NCBI RefSeq assembly: GCF_002295065.1
Contig: NZ_NSGG01000007.1
Span: forward strand, 62,001-126,000
Reading direction: 5' to 3'
Length of the DNA stretch: 64,000 nucleotides
DNA from: Mesorhizobium sp. WSM3859
GTDB taxonomy: Bacteria; Pseudomonadota; Alphaproteobacteria; Rhizobiales; Rhizobiaceae
The notes beneath the pieces are model-generated. The model saw only the letters and a list, made by a program, of their open reading frames with translations, ran no database searches and was not told where the DNA came from. Made by a program: the position numbers and the translations under genes. How positions within the stretch are numbered: position 1 is the first letter of the stretch; each line of letters begins with the position of its first letter. Below are positions 30,301 to 38,174 of this stretch, one piece after another.

Positions 30301-32910
30301 AAGACCTTGCTGTCGGTCGCGCGGGTGGTTCTTCACACCCGCAACGGCACGATCTTCGATCAGCTCGAACGCGCCGAGACAGCGGCGCTGCAGGCCCGCG
30401 ATGCCTTGCTGCAGGCGGAGGGCGGCTCGCCGCGCGAGCCCAGCCCGCCGCTGCCCCTGCCGGTGCCGGCAAGCCGGACTGGAACCGACATCGCCGCCGA
30501 CGGCAGAGGCCTCAGCCTCTGGAATGGCTTTGGCGGCTTCGATGGCGACGGCCGCCACTATGTCACGCGGCTGACCGGACGGCGCTCTACGCCGCAGCCC
30601 TGGATCAACGTCATCTCCAACGCGTCCTTCGGCTTCCACGTCTCGGCCGAAGGCGCCGGCTTCACCTGGAGCCGCAACAGCCGCGACTACCAGCTGACGC
30701 CGTGGTCGAACGACCCGGTGTCGAACCGGCCAGGTGAGGGCTTCTATGTCTTCGACCACGCCAGCGGCAAGGCGTTCTCGCCGATGGCGGCGACGGTACG
30801 CGATCCGTCGATGACCTATGAGACCTGGCACGGCCAGGGCTTCTCGACCTTCCGCTCCAAGCGCGGCCCATTGTCGATGGACCTGACGCAGGTGGTGGAT
30901 CCCGTCGATCCGGTGAAGATCAGCCGGTTGCGCATCCAGAATTCCGGATCCGTGCCGGCGCGGCTGCGCGTCTATGCCTATGCCGAATGGGTGCTGGGCG
31001 GCCATCGCTCGCGCACAGCGGCGACCATCGTGCCTTCGCGCGATGCGGCAACGGGCGCGCTTCTGGCGCAGAACCCCTATGGCCTCGACTTCGGCGAGCG
31101 TGTTGCCTTCCTGGGGGCAAGCCACCCGATCCATTCGGTGACCGCCGACCGCTCCGAATTCATCGGCAGGCACGGCACGACCGAATATCCGCAGGCTGTG
31201 CTGGGCGGGCTGGCGCTCTCCGGTCGCATCGAGGCGGGCGACGACCCTTGCGCGGTCGTCGCAAGCGACATCGACATTCCGGCCGGCGGCGACGTCACGC
31301 TGTCCTGGCTGCTTGGCGACGCGGCCACACCCGCCGAGGCAAGCGCGCTGGTGCAGACCCATCGCGGCAAGGATTTCGACCAGCGCCTCGCCGACAATGA
31401 AAAGGCCTGGCGCGGCTTCCTCGACACCATCCAGGTCGAGACGCCGGACGAGGCGATGAACGCCATGGTCAACCACTGGCTGCCTTACCAGAGCCTGGCC
31501 TGCCGCATCCGCGCGCGCTCGGCCTTCTACCAGGCGAGCGGCGCCTTCGGCTTCCGAGACCAGTTGCAGGACACGTTGGCGCTTCTGGCGCACGATCCGA
31601 AGCTGGCGCGCGACCAGATCCTCAATGCGGCGCGCCGGCAGTTCCCGGAAGGTGACGTGCAGCACTGGTGGCTGCCGCGCACCGATGCCGGGGTGCGCAC
31701 CATGATCTCGGACGACGTCGTCTGGCTGGCGCATGCGACGGCCCGCTACATCGAGGTGACCGGCGACGCCGCGATCCTCAAGGAACAGTTGCCGTTCATC
31801 GACGGGCAGCAACTCGGCGAAGGCGAGCATGACGCCTTCTTCACGCCCGAGATCACCAAAAACACCGCTTCGCTCTACGACCATTGCGCGCGGGCGCTCG
31901 ATCTCGCGATCAAGCGCAGCAGCCCTGCCGGCCTGCCGCTCATCCTCGGCGGTGACTGGAACGACGGCATGAACCGCGTTGGCGAGGGCGGCAAGGGCGA
32001 GAGCGTGTGGCTGGGCTGGTTCCTCCTGAAGACGCTCACCGACTTCGCGCCCGTCGCCAAGGGGCAGGGCGACACCAAGCGGGCGCAGGCGTGGACAAAG
32101 CACGCGGACGCGCTGAAGCGGGCGCTGGAAAGCACCGCCTGGGACGGCCAGTGGTACCGGCGCGGCAGTTTCGACGACGGCACGCCGCTCGGCTCGCACA
32201 ATTCGGACGAGTGCAAGATCGACTCCATCGCCCAGTCCTGGAGCGTGCTGTCGGGCGAGGGGGATCCGGCGCGCTCGACGACGGCCATGGAGCAGGCGAC
32301 CGAGTTGCTGGTCGATGACGAGCTCAAGATCGTCAAGCTGTTCATGCCGCCCTTCTCGAAAAGCGAGAAGGACCCCGGCTATATCAGGAGCTACCCGCCG
32401 GGCGTGCGTGAGAATGGCGGCCAGTACACCCATGCCGCCACCTGGTTTGTGATCGCGCTGGCCGAAATGGGCCGCACCGACGAGGCCTATCGCTGTTTCT
32501 CGATGCTGAACCCGGTCAACCACGCCTCTGACGAGACGGCGGCCGAACACTATCGTGTCGAGCCCTATGTCGTGGCCGCCGACATCTATGCCGGCGAAGG
32601 CAAGGGCGGCCGCGGCGGCTGGACCTGGTACACGGGATCGGCCGGCTGGCTTTACCGCGCCGCGGTGGAAGGCATTCTCGGAATCGAGCGGCGCGGCAAG
32701 GAGATCACGTTTAGGCCGAAGCTGCCCGGGCACTGGGACGGCTATGCCGCGACGCTCAAGATGTTCGGCGGTGAAATCAAGCTTCGTGTCATCCGCGACA
32801 AAAAGACCAAGTCGATCTCGCTAGAAGTCGACGGTTCGAAGAAAAAATCGGCCTCTTTCGAGCCGAAAGCCGGCGACAAGACCGAGGTCGTCGTCAGGAT
32901 ACCCGCGTAA
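24331..32910 (+). CDS. ndvB: Cyclic beta-1,2-glucan synthase
   Basis: Giant inner-membrane enzyme (2859 aa) that initiates, elongates and cyclises beta-1,2-glucan, needed in rhizobia for osmoadaptation and nodule invasion. Seen in order: N-terminal soluble region; hydrophobic helices from about 415; a GT84 glycosyltransferase core with LDADTRTTRD near 631 and RWARGDWQ near 783; more membrane helices from about 820 and 870-1000; glycoamylase-like blocks (HHSGMS near 1490); and a C-terminal GH94 phosphorylase-like domain with GGDWNDGMN near 2542 that controls chain length. It fits the roughly 2,830-residue NdvB/ChvB family, with no breaks. Confidence 0.97.
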   Translation: MNIQTNPNKIEQTSAGFPSVTDAPIRSNFLPEDRLRALGVALAKGEVKNLFGLAPFEFQARIRDSAKKILEVYRSTNAAQAKGETITPAAQWLLDNNYLVEETIFQVKRDLPRRFYRQLPTLTLGDGTVLPRAFVVAWSYVEHSDSSVSATMFKAIVEGFQSVEPMKIGELWALPSLLRFVLIENLRRIAVRVDRTRQMRHIANEVADRVLATDDNADRTTILSHYSAHAQDTTFATQLLYRLRDGSQNAGRALEWLEGELEKTGSDAEEIIISEHQTLSSGNVTTGNIIRGLRLINDVDWTVWFEGVSRIDTLLREKTDFANLDFFSRDQYRTAIEQLARRSELSEYRVAEKAIELAGHTPGVTDASGVPETADPDVHTDVGFFLVGPRRQELERAIGYRPPFYVTFKRAFASAGWLGIVVPVFLLTVLLLVLSGRALANLGLSVESITLMLALFAVPASEGALAFFNTVVALFLKPTRLVGYDFNKHGIPAEARTLVVVPSLIGSRDDVEENIRNIEVHHLANTAEEIHFALLSDWPDSKTEIDAADIEILQYARDEIARLNARYPSEGSPRFYLLHRRRLYNQAQGCWMGWERKRGKLHELNLLLRRDSDTTFLPLDVPLPEKVVYVMTLDADTRTTRDAVSSLVGKLAHPLNRPHFDPVKRVVSAGYTILQPRITASLTSGDDASFFQRVFSANRGLDPYVFAVSDVYQDVFGDGSFTGKGLYHVDAFEAALKNRIDENTILSHDLLEGALSRAALVTDVELVEDYPTRYSVDASRHHRWARGDWQLLGYIFDPRSGVPALSRWKMVDNLRRSVTPVFWVMACVAGWTLLPFTQAAQWQALMILSLFMAPTFDIVNGILPKSGDQTPRGHFSALARDTVFGTALVALKVLLMAHLAWMMGDAIIRTIYRLFVSRQNLLEWRTASQAAKGGNDLGAYYGMMYGAVIIGVVGLAIPVLADSTGAFVAFFFAIFWIASPAVACWISRSAETEDRLRISSADIQVLRTFARRTWHYFETFVTPEQHHLPPDNFQESPAPVVAPRTSPTNIGVYLLSVVSARDFGWISLSDAITRIDATMTTIENMPRDRGHLYNWYDTTTLKPLYPLYISAVDSGNLAGHLVAVAASCAEWAEAPSVHLQGDFEGIIDTVTILDESLDELPDDRRQLRPLRQRLADRLDGMRRAVATIKAQPEMASIRTINLAVLAGEIRKLATAIHTEAASPKSDVIADWAERLEATCEAHVHDSHNDESAVAALRAKLLALRERCRRYAFEMDFSFLMRQERKLLSIGYRVEDRQLDESCYDLLASEARLTSLFAIAKGDLPTEHWFRLGRPIVEIGFQGALMSWSGSMFEYLMPPLVMKEPQGSILNQTSKLIIKRQIQYARSKNVPWGISEAAYNARDRELTYQYTNFGVPGLGLKRGLGQNTVIAPYATILAAQFSPREAVQNLQRLRSIGALGRHGFYDAVDFTPQRVPEGTDHAVVQNYMAHHSGMSIAAVADAIFEGRLRERFHSDPVIESAELLLQEKAPRDIPTATVRTEADERSKDETETESPDSRVILDPIKALRATNVMSNGRYSVMVTATGSGYSRFGELAVTRWQPDPSEDRLGSYIFLRDTATGDWWSATAEPKRAEGERVQTLFADDKASFTKSVGSLRSEVECIVISEGNGEGRRITLYNDGATDRHIEVTSFAELVLGNEASDNAHPAFSKMFVETEIAPNNGAIFATRRKRDKNDPDLTMVHFVTDPSGPSRDAEAETDRRAFIGRGRTIADAVAFDPGVRLSGSQGFTLDPVAALRRQVRVPANKKISLTFWTAVGANRGELDEAIARLDHQESFARQAMLAWTRSQVQTRHLGLSLTDAANVQKLARYLIYPDPFLRLPAESIASGLGRQSSLWPTSISGDFPIFLVRIGDVADLEIVAQALRFQEYMRARGMMIDFVVVNEQASSYVQDLQRAVETLCENSRLRGRELGPRQHIFAVRRDLMDEPTYKTLLSVARVVLHTRNGTIFDQLERAETAALQARDALLQAEGGSPREPSPPLPLPVPASRTGTDIAADGRGLSLWNGFGGFDGDGRHYVTRLTGRRSTPQPWINVISNASFGFHVSAEGAGFTWSRNSRDYQLTPWSNDPVSNRPGEGFYVFDHASGKAFSPMAATVRDPSMTYETWHGQGFSTFRSKRGPLSMDLTQVVDPVDPVKISRLRIQNSGSVPARLRVYAYAEWVLGGHRSRTAATIVPSRDAATGALLAQNPYGLDFGERVAFLGASHPIHSVTADRSEFIGRHGTTEYPQAVLGGLALSGRIEAGDDPCAVVASDIDIPAGGDVTLSWLLGDAATPAEASALVQTHRGKDFDQRLADNEKAWRGFLDTIQVETPDEAMNAMVNHWLPYQSLACRIRARSAFYQASGAFGFRDQLQDTLALLAHDPKLARDQILNAARRQFPEGDVQHWWLPRTDAGVRTMISDDVVWLAHATARYIEVTGDAAILKEQLPFIDGQQLGEGEHDAFFTPEITKNTASLYDHCARALDLAIKRSSPAGLPLILGGDWNDGMNRVGEGGKGESVWLGWFLLKTLTDFAPVAKGQGDTKRAQAWTKHADALKRALESTAWDGQWYRRGSFDDGTPLGSHNSDECKIDSIAQSWSVLSGEGDPARSTTAMEQATELLVDDELKIVKLFMPPFSKSEKDPGYIRSYPPGVRENGGQYTHAATWFVIALAEMGRTDEAYRCFSMLNPVNHASDETAAEHYRVEPYVVAADIYAGEGKGGRGGWTWYTGSAGWLYRAAVEGILGIERRGKEITFRPKLPGHWDGYAATLKMFGGEIKLRVIRDKKTKSISLEVDGSKKKSASFEPKAGDKTEVVVRIPA

Positions 32911-32930
32911 AATCAAAGACTTGGATGATT

Positions 32931-32958
32931 GGCCGCGCGCTCTTCGGAGTGCGTGGCC
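32931..32958 (+). terminator. ndvB terminator hairpin with UUCG tetraloop
   Basis: GGCCGCGCGCTC-TTCG-GAGTGCGTGGCC forms a continuous 12-base-pair stem (two G-U pairs) closed by a C(UUCG)G tetraloop, 20 bases after the ndvB stop. It is followed by a pyrimidine-rich stretch with TTCTTTTA. Confidence 0.75.
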
Positions 32959-33285
32959 ATATCCGTTCTTTTACTTGGCAGTGATACCGGACGTCGCGGC
33001 GTGCGATCTTTTAGCGCATGCTAACTAAGCGGCGGGTGATTAAAAATGTGGCAGCGGAGAGCAGGTGCCACTATTTTGCCGCAAGGCTGACATTTCACCT
33101 TTTATCTCAAACCGTTAGGTGATCACGTCAGATTTCGTACCGTCGTCATCTTTTGTTCGCTAAATGGGAACGGAAGGGATAGACGACGCATTGTTTCGCG
33201 ACACATTAACCTGTACGTGTCAAAAAATGGTGCGGTGCACAATACCGGCATTGAGCACAGACAAGAGTTTGGCGGAGTAGCTGAA
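32959..33285. other. Intergenic region upstream of ndvA
   Basis: About 325 bases, more AT-rich than its flanks, holding no convincing gene. It has two small inverted repeats: GTGGCA/TGCCAC near 33049-33072 and CACCT/AGGTG near 33093-33121. A GTG-led extension of ndvA (33217-33285) is open but has no ribosome site. It most likely contains the ndvA promoter. Confidence 0.5.
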
Positions 33286-35055
33286 GTGTCACTTCTGCAG
33301 ATCTACTTTAGAGCGCTGGGTTATCTGGCGGCCGACAAGAAGCGCGTCGCGCTGATTTGCGGCGCCAACGTCGCGCTCGCGGCGATCGCGATCCTCGAGC
33401 CGATCCTCTTGGGTCGGGTCATCGGTGCCATTTCCGAAAAAGGCGCGGTATTCTCGACGCTAGCGGTCTGGGCCGCTCTCGGTGCCTTCAACGTCGTCGC
33501 CTTCGTGCTGGTGGCGCGCGGCGCCGACCGCTTCGCCCATGCCCGCCGCTCCGAGGTGCTGTGCCAGTCCTTCGAACGCGTGATCACCATGCCGCTCGCC
33601 TGGCACCACCAGCGCGGCACGTCCAATTCGCTGCACACGTTGCTGCGTGCCGTCGAGACCCTGTTCAGCCTGTGGCTCGAATTCATGCGCGTGCATCTGT
33701 CGACCGCCATCGCGCTGGTGCTGCTGGTGCCGACCGCGCTTGCCATGGACATCCGCATGTCGGTCGTGCTGCTCGGCCTCGGCGTGCTTTATGTCGGCAT
33801 CGGCCGTATCGTCATGCGCCACACCAAGTCGGGGCAGACCGCCGTCGAACGCCATTACCACACCGTCTTTGCCCATGTGTCAGACTCGGTCAGCAATGTC
33901 GCCGTGCTGCAGAGCTACAACCGCATCGGCCATGAGACCGCGACGTTGAAGCGTTACGTCAAGGATCTGCTCGACGCGCAGAACCCTGTGCTCGACTGGT
34001 GGGCGATCGCCAATGCGCTGAATCGGCTGTCGTCGACCATCTCGATGATGATCGTGCTGTCGATCGGCGCCTATCTCGTCACCCGTGGCCAGCTCCGCGT
34101 CGGCGATGTCGTCGCCTTCACCGGCTTTGCCGGGATGCTGATCGCCCGTCTCGACCAGATGTCGGCCTTCACCACCCAGATTTCCGAGGCCCGCGCCAAG
34201 CTCGAGGATTTCTACCGCCTTGAGGACTCGGCCGCCGAAGCCATCGAGCCGGATGGCCTGCGCGAACTCACCAACGTCACCGGCCATGTGCGCTTCGAGG
34301 ACGTCAGCTTCGAGTTCGCCAATTCGGGCCACGGCATCGAGGACGTCTCGTTCGAGGTCCAGGCTGGTCAGACGGTCGCGATCGTCGGCCCGACCGGCGC
34401 CGGCAAGACGACGCTGATCAATCTGCTGCAGCGGGTCTTCACGCCGTCCAGTGGTCGTATCCTGATCGACGGCATCGACACCAAGACCGTGACCCGCAAG
34501 TCGCTGCGCCACTCGATCGCCACCGTCTTCCAGGACGCCGGCCTGCTCAACCGTTCGATCGAGGACAATATCCGCGTCGGCCGCGCCGATGCGAGCAATG
34601 ACGAGGTGCACGCCGCCGCCAATGCCGCCGCCGCCCAGGACTTCATCCTGGCCAAGAGCAGCGGCTACGACACAGTCGTCGGCGAGCGCGGCGGCCAGCT
34701 CTCGGGCGGCGAGCGCCAGCGTATAGCCATTGCCCGCGCCGTGCTGAAGGATGCGCCGATCCTGGTGCTCGACGAGGCGACCAGCGCGCTCGACGTGGAA
34801 ACCGAGGATCGCGTCAAGGAAGCGATCGACGAGCTGCGCCGCAACCGCACGACCTTCATCATCGCCCACCGCCTGACCACCGTCCGCGACGCCGACCTTG
34901 TCGTCTTCATGGACAAGGGCAGGGTGGTCGAGATGGGCGGCTTCACCGAGCTGTCGCTGCGCAACGGCCGCTTCGCCGCTCTGCTGCGCGCCGGCGGCCT
35001 GCTCAACGACGAAGAAGTCCGCCGTCTCAGCCGTCCGGTGACGGAAGCGGCGTAA
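33286..35055 (+). CDS. ndvA: Cyclic beta-1,2-glucan ABC exporter (permease-ATPase)
   Basis: 589 aa half-size ABC exporter that moves cyclic glucan made by NdvB to the periplasm. N-terminal six-helix membrane domain (about 20-290) and C-terminal ATPase: Walker A GPTGAGKTT near 368, signature LSGGERQR near 472, Walker B ILVLDEATSA near 492. The GTG at 33286 is chosen because GGCGGAG lies eight bases upstream and the resulting VSLLQIYFRAL matches the N-terminus of Brucella and other NdvA proteins; an upstream GTG at 33217 has no ribosome site. Lies just downstream of ndvB. Confidence 0.94.
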   Translation: MSLLQIYFRALGYLAADKKRVALICGANVALAAIAILEPILLGRVIGAISEKGAVFSTLAVWAALGAFNVVAFVLVARGADRFAHARRSEVLCQSFERVITMPLAWHHQRGTSNSLHTLLRAVETLFSLWLEFMRVHLSTAIALVLLVPTALAMDIRMSVVLLGLGVLYVGIGRIVMRHTKSGQTAVERHYHTVFAHVSDSVSNVAVLQSYNRIGHETATLKRYVKDLLDAQNPVLDWWAIANALNRLSSTISMMIVLSIGAYLVTRGQLRVGDVVAFTGFAGMLIARLDQMSAFTTQISEARAKLEDFYRLEDSAAEAIEPDGLRELTNVTGHVRFEDVSFEFANSGHGIEDVSFEVQAGQTVAIVGPTGAGKTTLINLLQRVFTPSSGRILIDGIDTKTVTRKSLRHSIATVFQDAGLLNRSIEDNIRVGRADASNDEVHAAANAAAAQDFILAKSSGYDTVVGERGGQLSGGERQRIAIARAVLKDAPILVLDEATSALDVETEDRVKEAIDELRRNRTTFIIAHRLTTVRDADLVVFMDKGRVVEMGGFTELSLRNGRFAALLRAGGLLNDEEVRRLSRPVTEAA

Positions 35056-35067
35056 AGTACAGCGCTC

Positions 35068-35211
35068 CTCCTTCTCCCCTTGTGGGAGAAGATGGATCGG
35101 CGCGCAGCGCCGAGACGGATGAGGGGTGTTCCAGCGGAGCGAGACGCCGGCTTTCTGGAGCACCCCTCATCCGTCGCCTTCGGCGACACCTTCTCCCACA
35201 AGGGGGGAAGG
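35068..35211. repeat. Palindromic intergenic repeat, family C, copy 1
   Basis: Outer arms CCTTCTCCCCTTGTGGGAGAAG and its inverted counterpart with CTTCTCCCACAAGG, plus inner inverted parts GACGGATGAGGGGTG / CACCCCTCATCCGTC. Copy 2 lies at 36024-36169, so the two bracket ccmC. The family shares the CTCATCCG and CTTCTCCC modules with family B. Confidence 0.85.
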
Positions 35212-35270
35212 AAAAGCCTGCGACATCCGTCCAATTGCCCCCGACACATTGCCGGTCTATTTAGGTCGGC

Positions 35271-36023
35271 ATGAGCGACACCACCTCGCGCCTTTCCGCC
35301 TGGACCGATCTCGCCAACCCGACGCGCTTCGTCGGGCTGGCCGATAAGGTCATTCCGTGGCTGGCCGCGGTCGCGGCGATCCTGCTTGGCGTGGGGCTCT
35401 ATATGAGCTTCACCGCGCCGGAGGATTTCCAGCAGGGCATCACCGTGCGCATCATGTATATCCACGTGCCTTTCGCCTGGCTCGCCATGATGTGCTACTC
35501 GATCATGGCTATCTCCGCGCTGGGCACGCTGGTCTGGCGCCATCCGCTGGCCGATGTCGCGCTGAAATCGGCCGCTCCGATCGGCGCCACCTTTACCGCG
35601 CTCGCGCTGATCACCGGCTCCATCTGGGGCAAGCCGATGTGGGGCACCTGGTGGGTATGGGATGCGCGGCTGACCTCTGTCTTCGTGCTTTTCCTGATGT
35701 ATCTCGGCATCATCGCGCTGACCCGCGCGCTGGACGACGCCGGTCGCGCCGCCTGGGCCGCCGCCATCATCACGCTGGTCGGCTTCATCAACATCCCGAT
35801 CATCAAATTCTCGGTCGACTGGTGGAACACGCTGCACCAGCCTGCCTCGGTCTTCCGCCCCGGCGGCCCGACCATCGACCCTTCGATGCTGTGGCCGCTC
35901 GGTGTGATGGCGCTGGGTTTCACCGTGCTGTTCTTCGCCCTGCATCTGATGGCGATGCGCACGGAGATCTTCAGGCGGCGCGTGACCGCGATGCGGAGAG
36001 TTGCAGCAAGGCAGGCCGCTTAA
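35271..36023 (+). CDS. ccmC: Heme exporter/ABC permease CcmC
   Basis: 250 aa inner-membrane protein with six predicted helices that presents haem to CcmE during c-type cytochrome maturation. The tryptophan-rich periplasmic motif GTWWVWDARLTS lies near residue 125. Haem-ligand His residues are in YIHVPFAW (about 64) and LHQPASVF (about 188). ccmA, ccmB, ccmD and ccmG are not adjacent and not in this window, unlike the usual cluster. It is enclosed by two family C repeats. Confidence 0.93.
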   Translation: MSDTTSRLSAWTDLANPTRFVGLADKVIPWLAAVAAILLGVGLYMSFTAPEDFQQGITVRIMYIHVPFAWLAMMCYSIMAISALGTLVWRHPLADVALKSAAPIGATFTALALITGSIWGKPMWGTWWVWDARLTSVFVLFLMYLGIIALTRALDDAGRAAWAAAIITLVGFINIPIIKFSVDWWNTLHQPASVFRPGGPTIDPSMLWPLGVMALGFTVLFFALHLMAMRTEIFRRRVTAMRRVAARQAA

Positions 36024-36169
36024 CCTTCTCCCCTTGTGGGAGAAGGTGGCCGCGAAGCGGCCGGATGAGGGGTGTTCCAGCGGAGTGAGGCGTTGGCGTT
36101 CCCTGGAACACCCCTCATCCGTCTCGGCGCTATCGCGCCGATCCACCTTCTCCCACAGGGGGAGAAGGG
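36024..36169. repeat. Palindromic intergenic repeat, family C, copy 2
   Basis: Begins at the base after the ccmC stop. Outer arms CCTTCTCCCCTTGTGGGAG and CTTCTCCCACAGGGGGAGAAGG; inner arms GGATGAGGGGTGTTCCAG and CTGGAACACCCCTCATCC. It is followed 12 bases later by the stop of the convergent PLP enzyme. Same family as 35068-35211. Confidence 0.85.
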
Positions 36170-36180
36170 AAAGGCGCTCC

Positions 36181-37251
36181 TCACCCCATCCGCCCTCGCG
36201 CCACCACCGGCAGCGTTTCCAGCACCGTGTCGCCGTCGATCAGATGCACCTGGTCGAAAAGGTTCGTCACCACGCAGCAATGATCGGGAACGACGCGCAC
36301 GCGTTCGCCGATGCGCAAGGCGGCGCCGTCGGCAAGCGTGACGGTGCCATGCTCTTCGCTCAATCCGGTGACGCGTGCGCCCGGCAGGCCCAGCAACTCG
36401 CCGAATTCGGGGAGCCCGAGCGTATCTGAGGACAGCGCCTTGCTGCCTGAGTCGAGGATGGCGCGGGTCGGCGTCGGGTGGCTGACCACCGTGGCAAGCA
36501 CCGTCAGCGCGCAGTCGTCCAGCGTGCCGACGCCTTTGGCGACCTGGTAGCGGTCGAGATAGATATAGGTGCCGGGCCGGTATTCGGTGACGATGCTGTT
36601 CTCGCCGGAGCGCCACATATCTGGCGTGCCGCCGCTGGAGACGCGCGCGCATTCGAGCCCCGCCGCGGCAAGCGCGTCGTGCGCGCTTTTCAGCCAGGCC
36701 TCGGCCTCCGCCGCGCGGCCGGCCGCCGGATAGGTCATCAGCCCGCCGAAAGCGAGGCCCTTGGCCTGGTCGATCACCTTCCCCAGCGCCAACGCATCGG
36801 CCGGGGTCTGCACGCCACAGCGGCCCATGCCGGTGTCGCACTCGACCAGTACCTGCAGCGGATGGCCGGCATCGGTGAAGGTGGCGGCAAGGCCTTCCAG
36901 CGTCTCGCGGCTGTCCGCCGTCACCGACAGCGTCACGCGTCCATGCAGGGCCTTCAGACGCTCAAGCTTGGCGCGGCCGAGTATGTTGTAGGGCAGAAAA
37001 ATATCCTCAAGCCCGGCATCGGCCATAACCTCGGCCTCGCCGATCTTCTGGCAGGTGATGCCCACCGCCCCAGCCGCGACCTGCTTCTTCGCCCAGTAGG
37101 GCAGCTTATGCGTCTTGATGTGCGGCCGCAGCTTCAGCCCATGGGCGTCAGCATGCGCCTGCGCCTTTTTGATGTTGGCTTCCGCGCGGGCCGCATCGAT
37201 CAGGATCGCCGGCGTGTCGAGCTCATTGATGCTGGGCATGAAAGTCACCAT
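36181..37251 (-). CDS. D-threonine aldolase-like (D-serine dehydratase-like) PLP enzyme
   Basis: 356 aa fold-type III PLP protein with an alanine-racemase N-terminal barrel and the C-terminal D-serine-dehydratase-like domain. PLP Lys is expected in RPHIKTHK near residue 47; VECDTGMGRCG near 138, GGTPDMWRS near 207 and the metal-site VPDHCCVVTNLFD near 325 are present. Members act on D-threonine or other beta-hydroxy D-amino acids; the exact substrate is not readable. Divergent from the sugar isomerase gene. The ATG at 37251 is used; an in-frame ATG at 37239 is an alternative. Confidence 0.87.
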   Translation of the reverse strand: MVTFMPSINELDTPAILIDAARAEANIKKAQAHADAHGLKLRPHIKTHKLPYWAKKQVAAGAVGITCQKIGEAEVMADAGLEDIFLPYNILGRAKLERLKALHGRVTLSVTADSRETLEGLAATFTDAGHPLQVLVECDTGMGRCGVQTPADALALGKVIDQAKGLAFGGLMTYPAAGRAAEAEAWLKSAHDALAAAGLECARVSSGGTPDMWRSGENSIVTEYRPGTYIYLDRYQVAKGVGTLDDCALTVLATVVSHPTPTRAILDSGSKALSSDTLGLPEFGELLGLPGARVTGLSEEHGTVTLADGAALRIGERVRVVPDHCCVVTNLFDQVHLIDGDTVLETLPVVARGRMG

Positions 37252-37442
37252 TCAAGGCATGTCTCCAGAGAGTGAGATCCGGTTTCGGGATAAAGACATG
37301 CGTAATATCGGAAAGTCCGGTTGGGTTTATGGTCCCGATCCGGCCGGATGTCACGGGCCAGCGCGGCGGGTTTGCGTCGACAGCGGACCGGCATTGGACT
37401 ATTCGGATGGACAGATTTCAGCAGGGCCGGAGGAGGACGACC

Positions 37443-38129
37443 ATGAAGCGCTCCAAGATCAACGACATCATCCGCGAAGCCGACGCCTTCATCCGCTCCT
37501 TCGGCTATATTATGCCGCCCTTCGCCTATTGGTCGCCGGACGAGATGAAGGGGCATAAGGCCGACTCCGCCGCGATCTTCACCTCGCGCCTCGGCTGGGA
37601 CATCACCGACTACGGCCAGGAGAAGTTCGATGAGCTCGGCCTGTTCCTGTTCACCGTCCGCAACGGCCGCTACGAGGACATGAAGCTCGGCATGGGAATG
37701 CTCTATGCAGAAAAGATCATGATCTCGCGCAAGGACCAGCTCTCGCCGATGCACCGCCACAACATCAAGGCCGAGGACATCATCAACCGCGGCGGCGGCA
37801 AGCTGGTGCTGGAATTGTTCATGCACGACCGCGACGGCGGCATCGACCCGAAGGCCGAAGTGTCGGTGCCGGTCGACGGCACCATCACCAGACTGCCGGC
37901 CGGCGGGCTGCTGAAGCTCGATCCAGGCCAGAGCGTCACGCTTCTGCCCGGCGTCTGGCACGCCTTCTGGGCGGAGGGCAAGGACGTGCTGATCGGCGAG
38001 GTTTCCACCGTCAATGACGACCTCACCGACAACGTCTTCCGCGACCCGATCGGCCGCTTCTCCAACATCGACGAGGACGTCGCGCCGCTGCACCTGCTGG
38101 TGTCGGATTACGATAAGTGGGTGGGGTAG
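37443..38129 (+). CDS. D-lyxose ketol-isomerase family protein
   Basis: 228 aa cupin-type sugar isomerase of the D-lyxose isomerase family, interconverting D-lyxose/D-xylulose or D-mannose/D-fructose. Metal site: SPMHRHNIKAEDIINRGGG near residue 100 (HxH plus Glu) and LLPGVWHAFWAE near 167 (His). GGAGGAGG precedes the ATG at 37443 and excludes the longer upstream frame. No sugar transporter or kinase lies beside it, so the physiological sugar is unknown. Confidence 0.87.
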   Translation: MKRSKINDIIREADAFIRSFGYIMPPFAYWSPDEMKGHKADSAAIFTSRLGWDITDYGQEKFDELGLFLFTVRNGRYEDMKLGMGMLYAEKIMISRKDQLSPMHRHNIKAEDIINRGGGKLVLELFMHDRDGGIDPKAEVSVPVDGTITRLPAGGLLKLDPGQSVTLLPGVWHAFWAEGKDVLIGEVSTVNDDLTDNVFRDPIGRFSNIDEDVAPLHLLVSDYDKWVG

Positions 38130-38174
38130 GCCATTCGACAGCTTTAGCCGCTAGAACGATTCCGGGCACCGGCT

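Noticed and set aside
29293..32733. Second long open frame (about 1,150 codons) antisense to ndvB
   Set aside because: Same composition artefact; no ribosome site or recognisable domain.
35068..36169. Composite transposon carrying ccmC
   Set aside because: The flanking elements are short palindromes without a transposase or target-site duplications that I can see.
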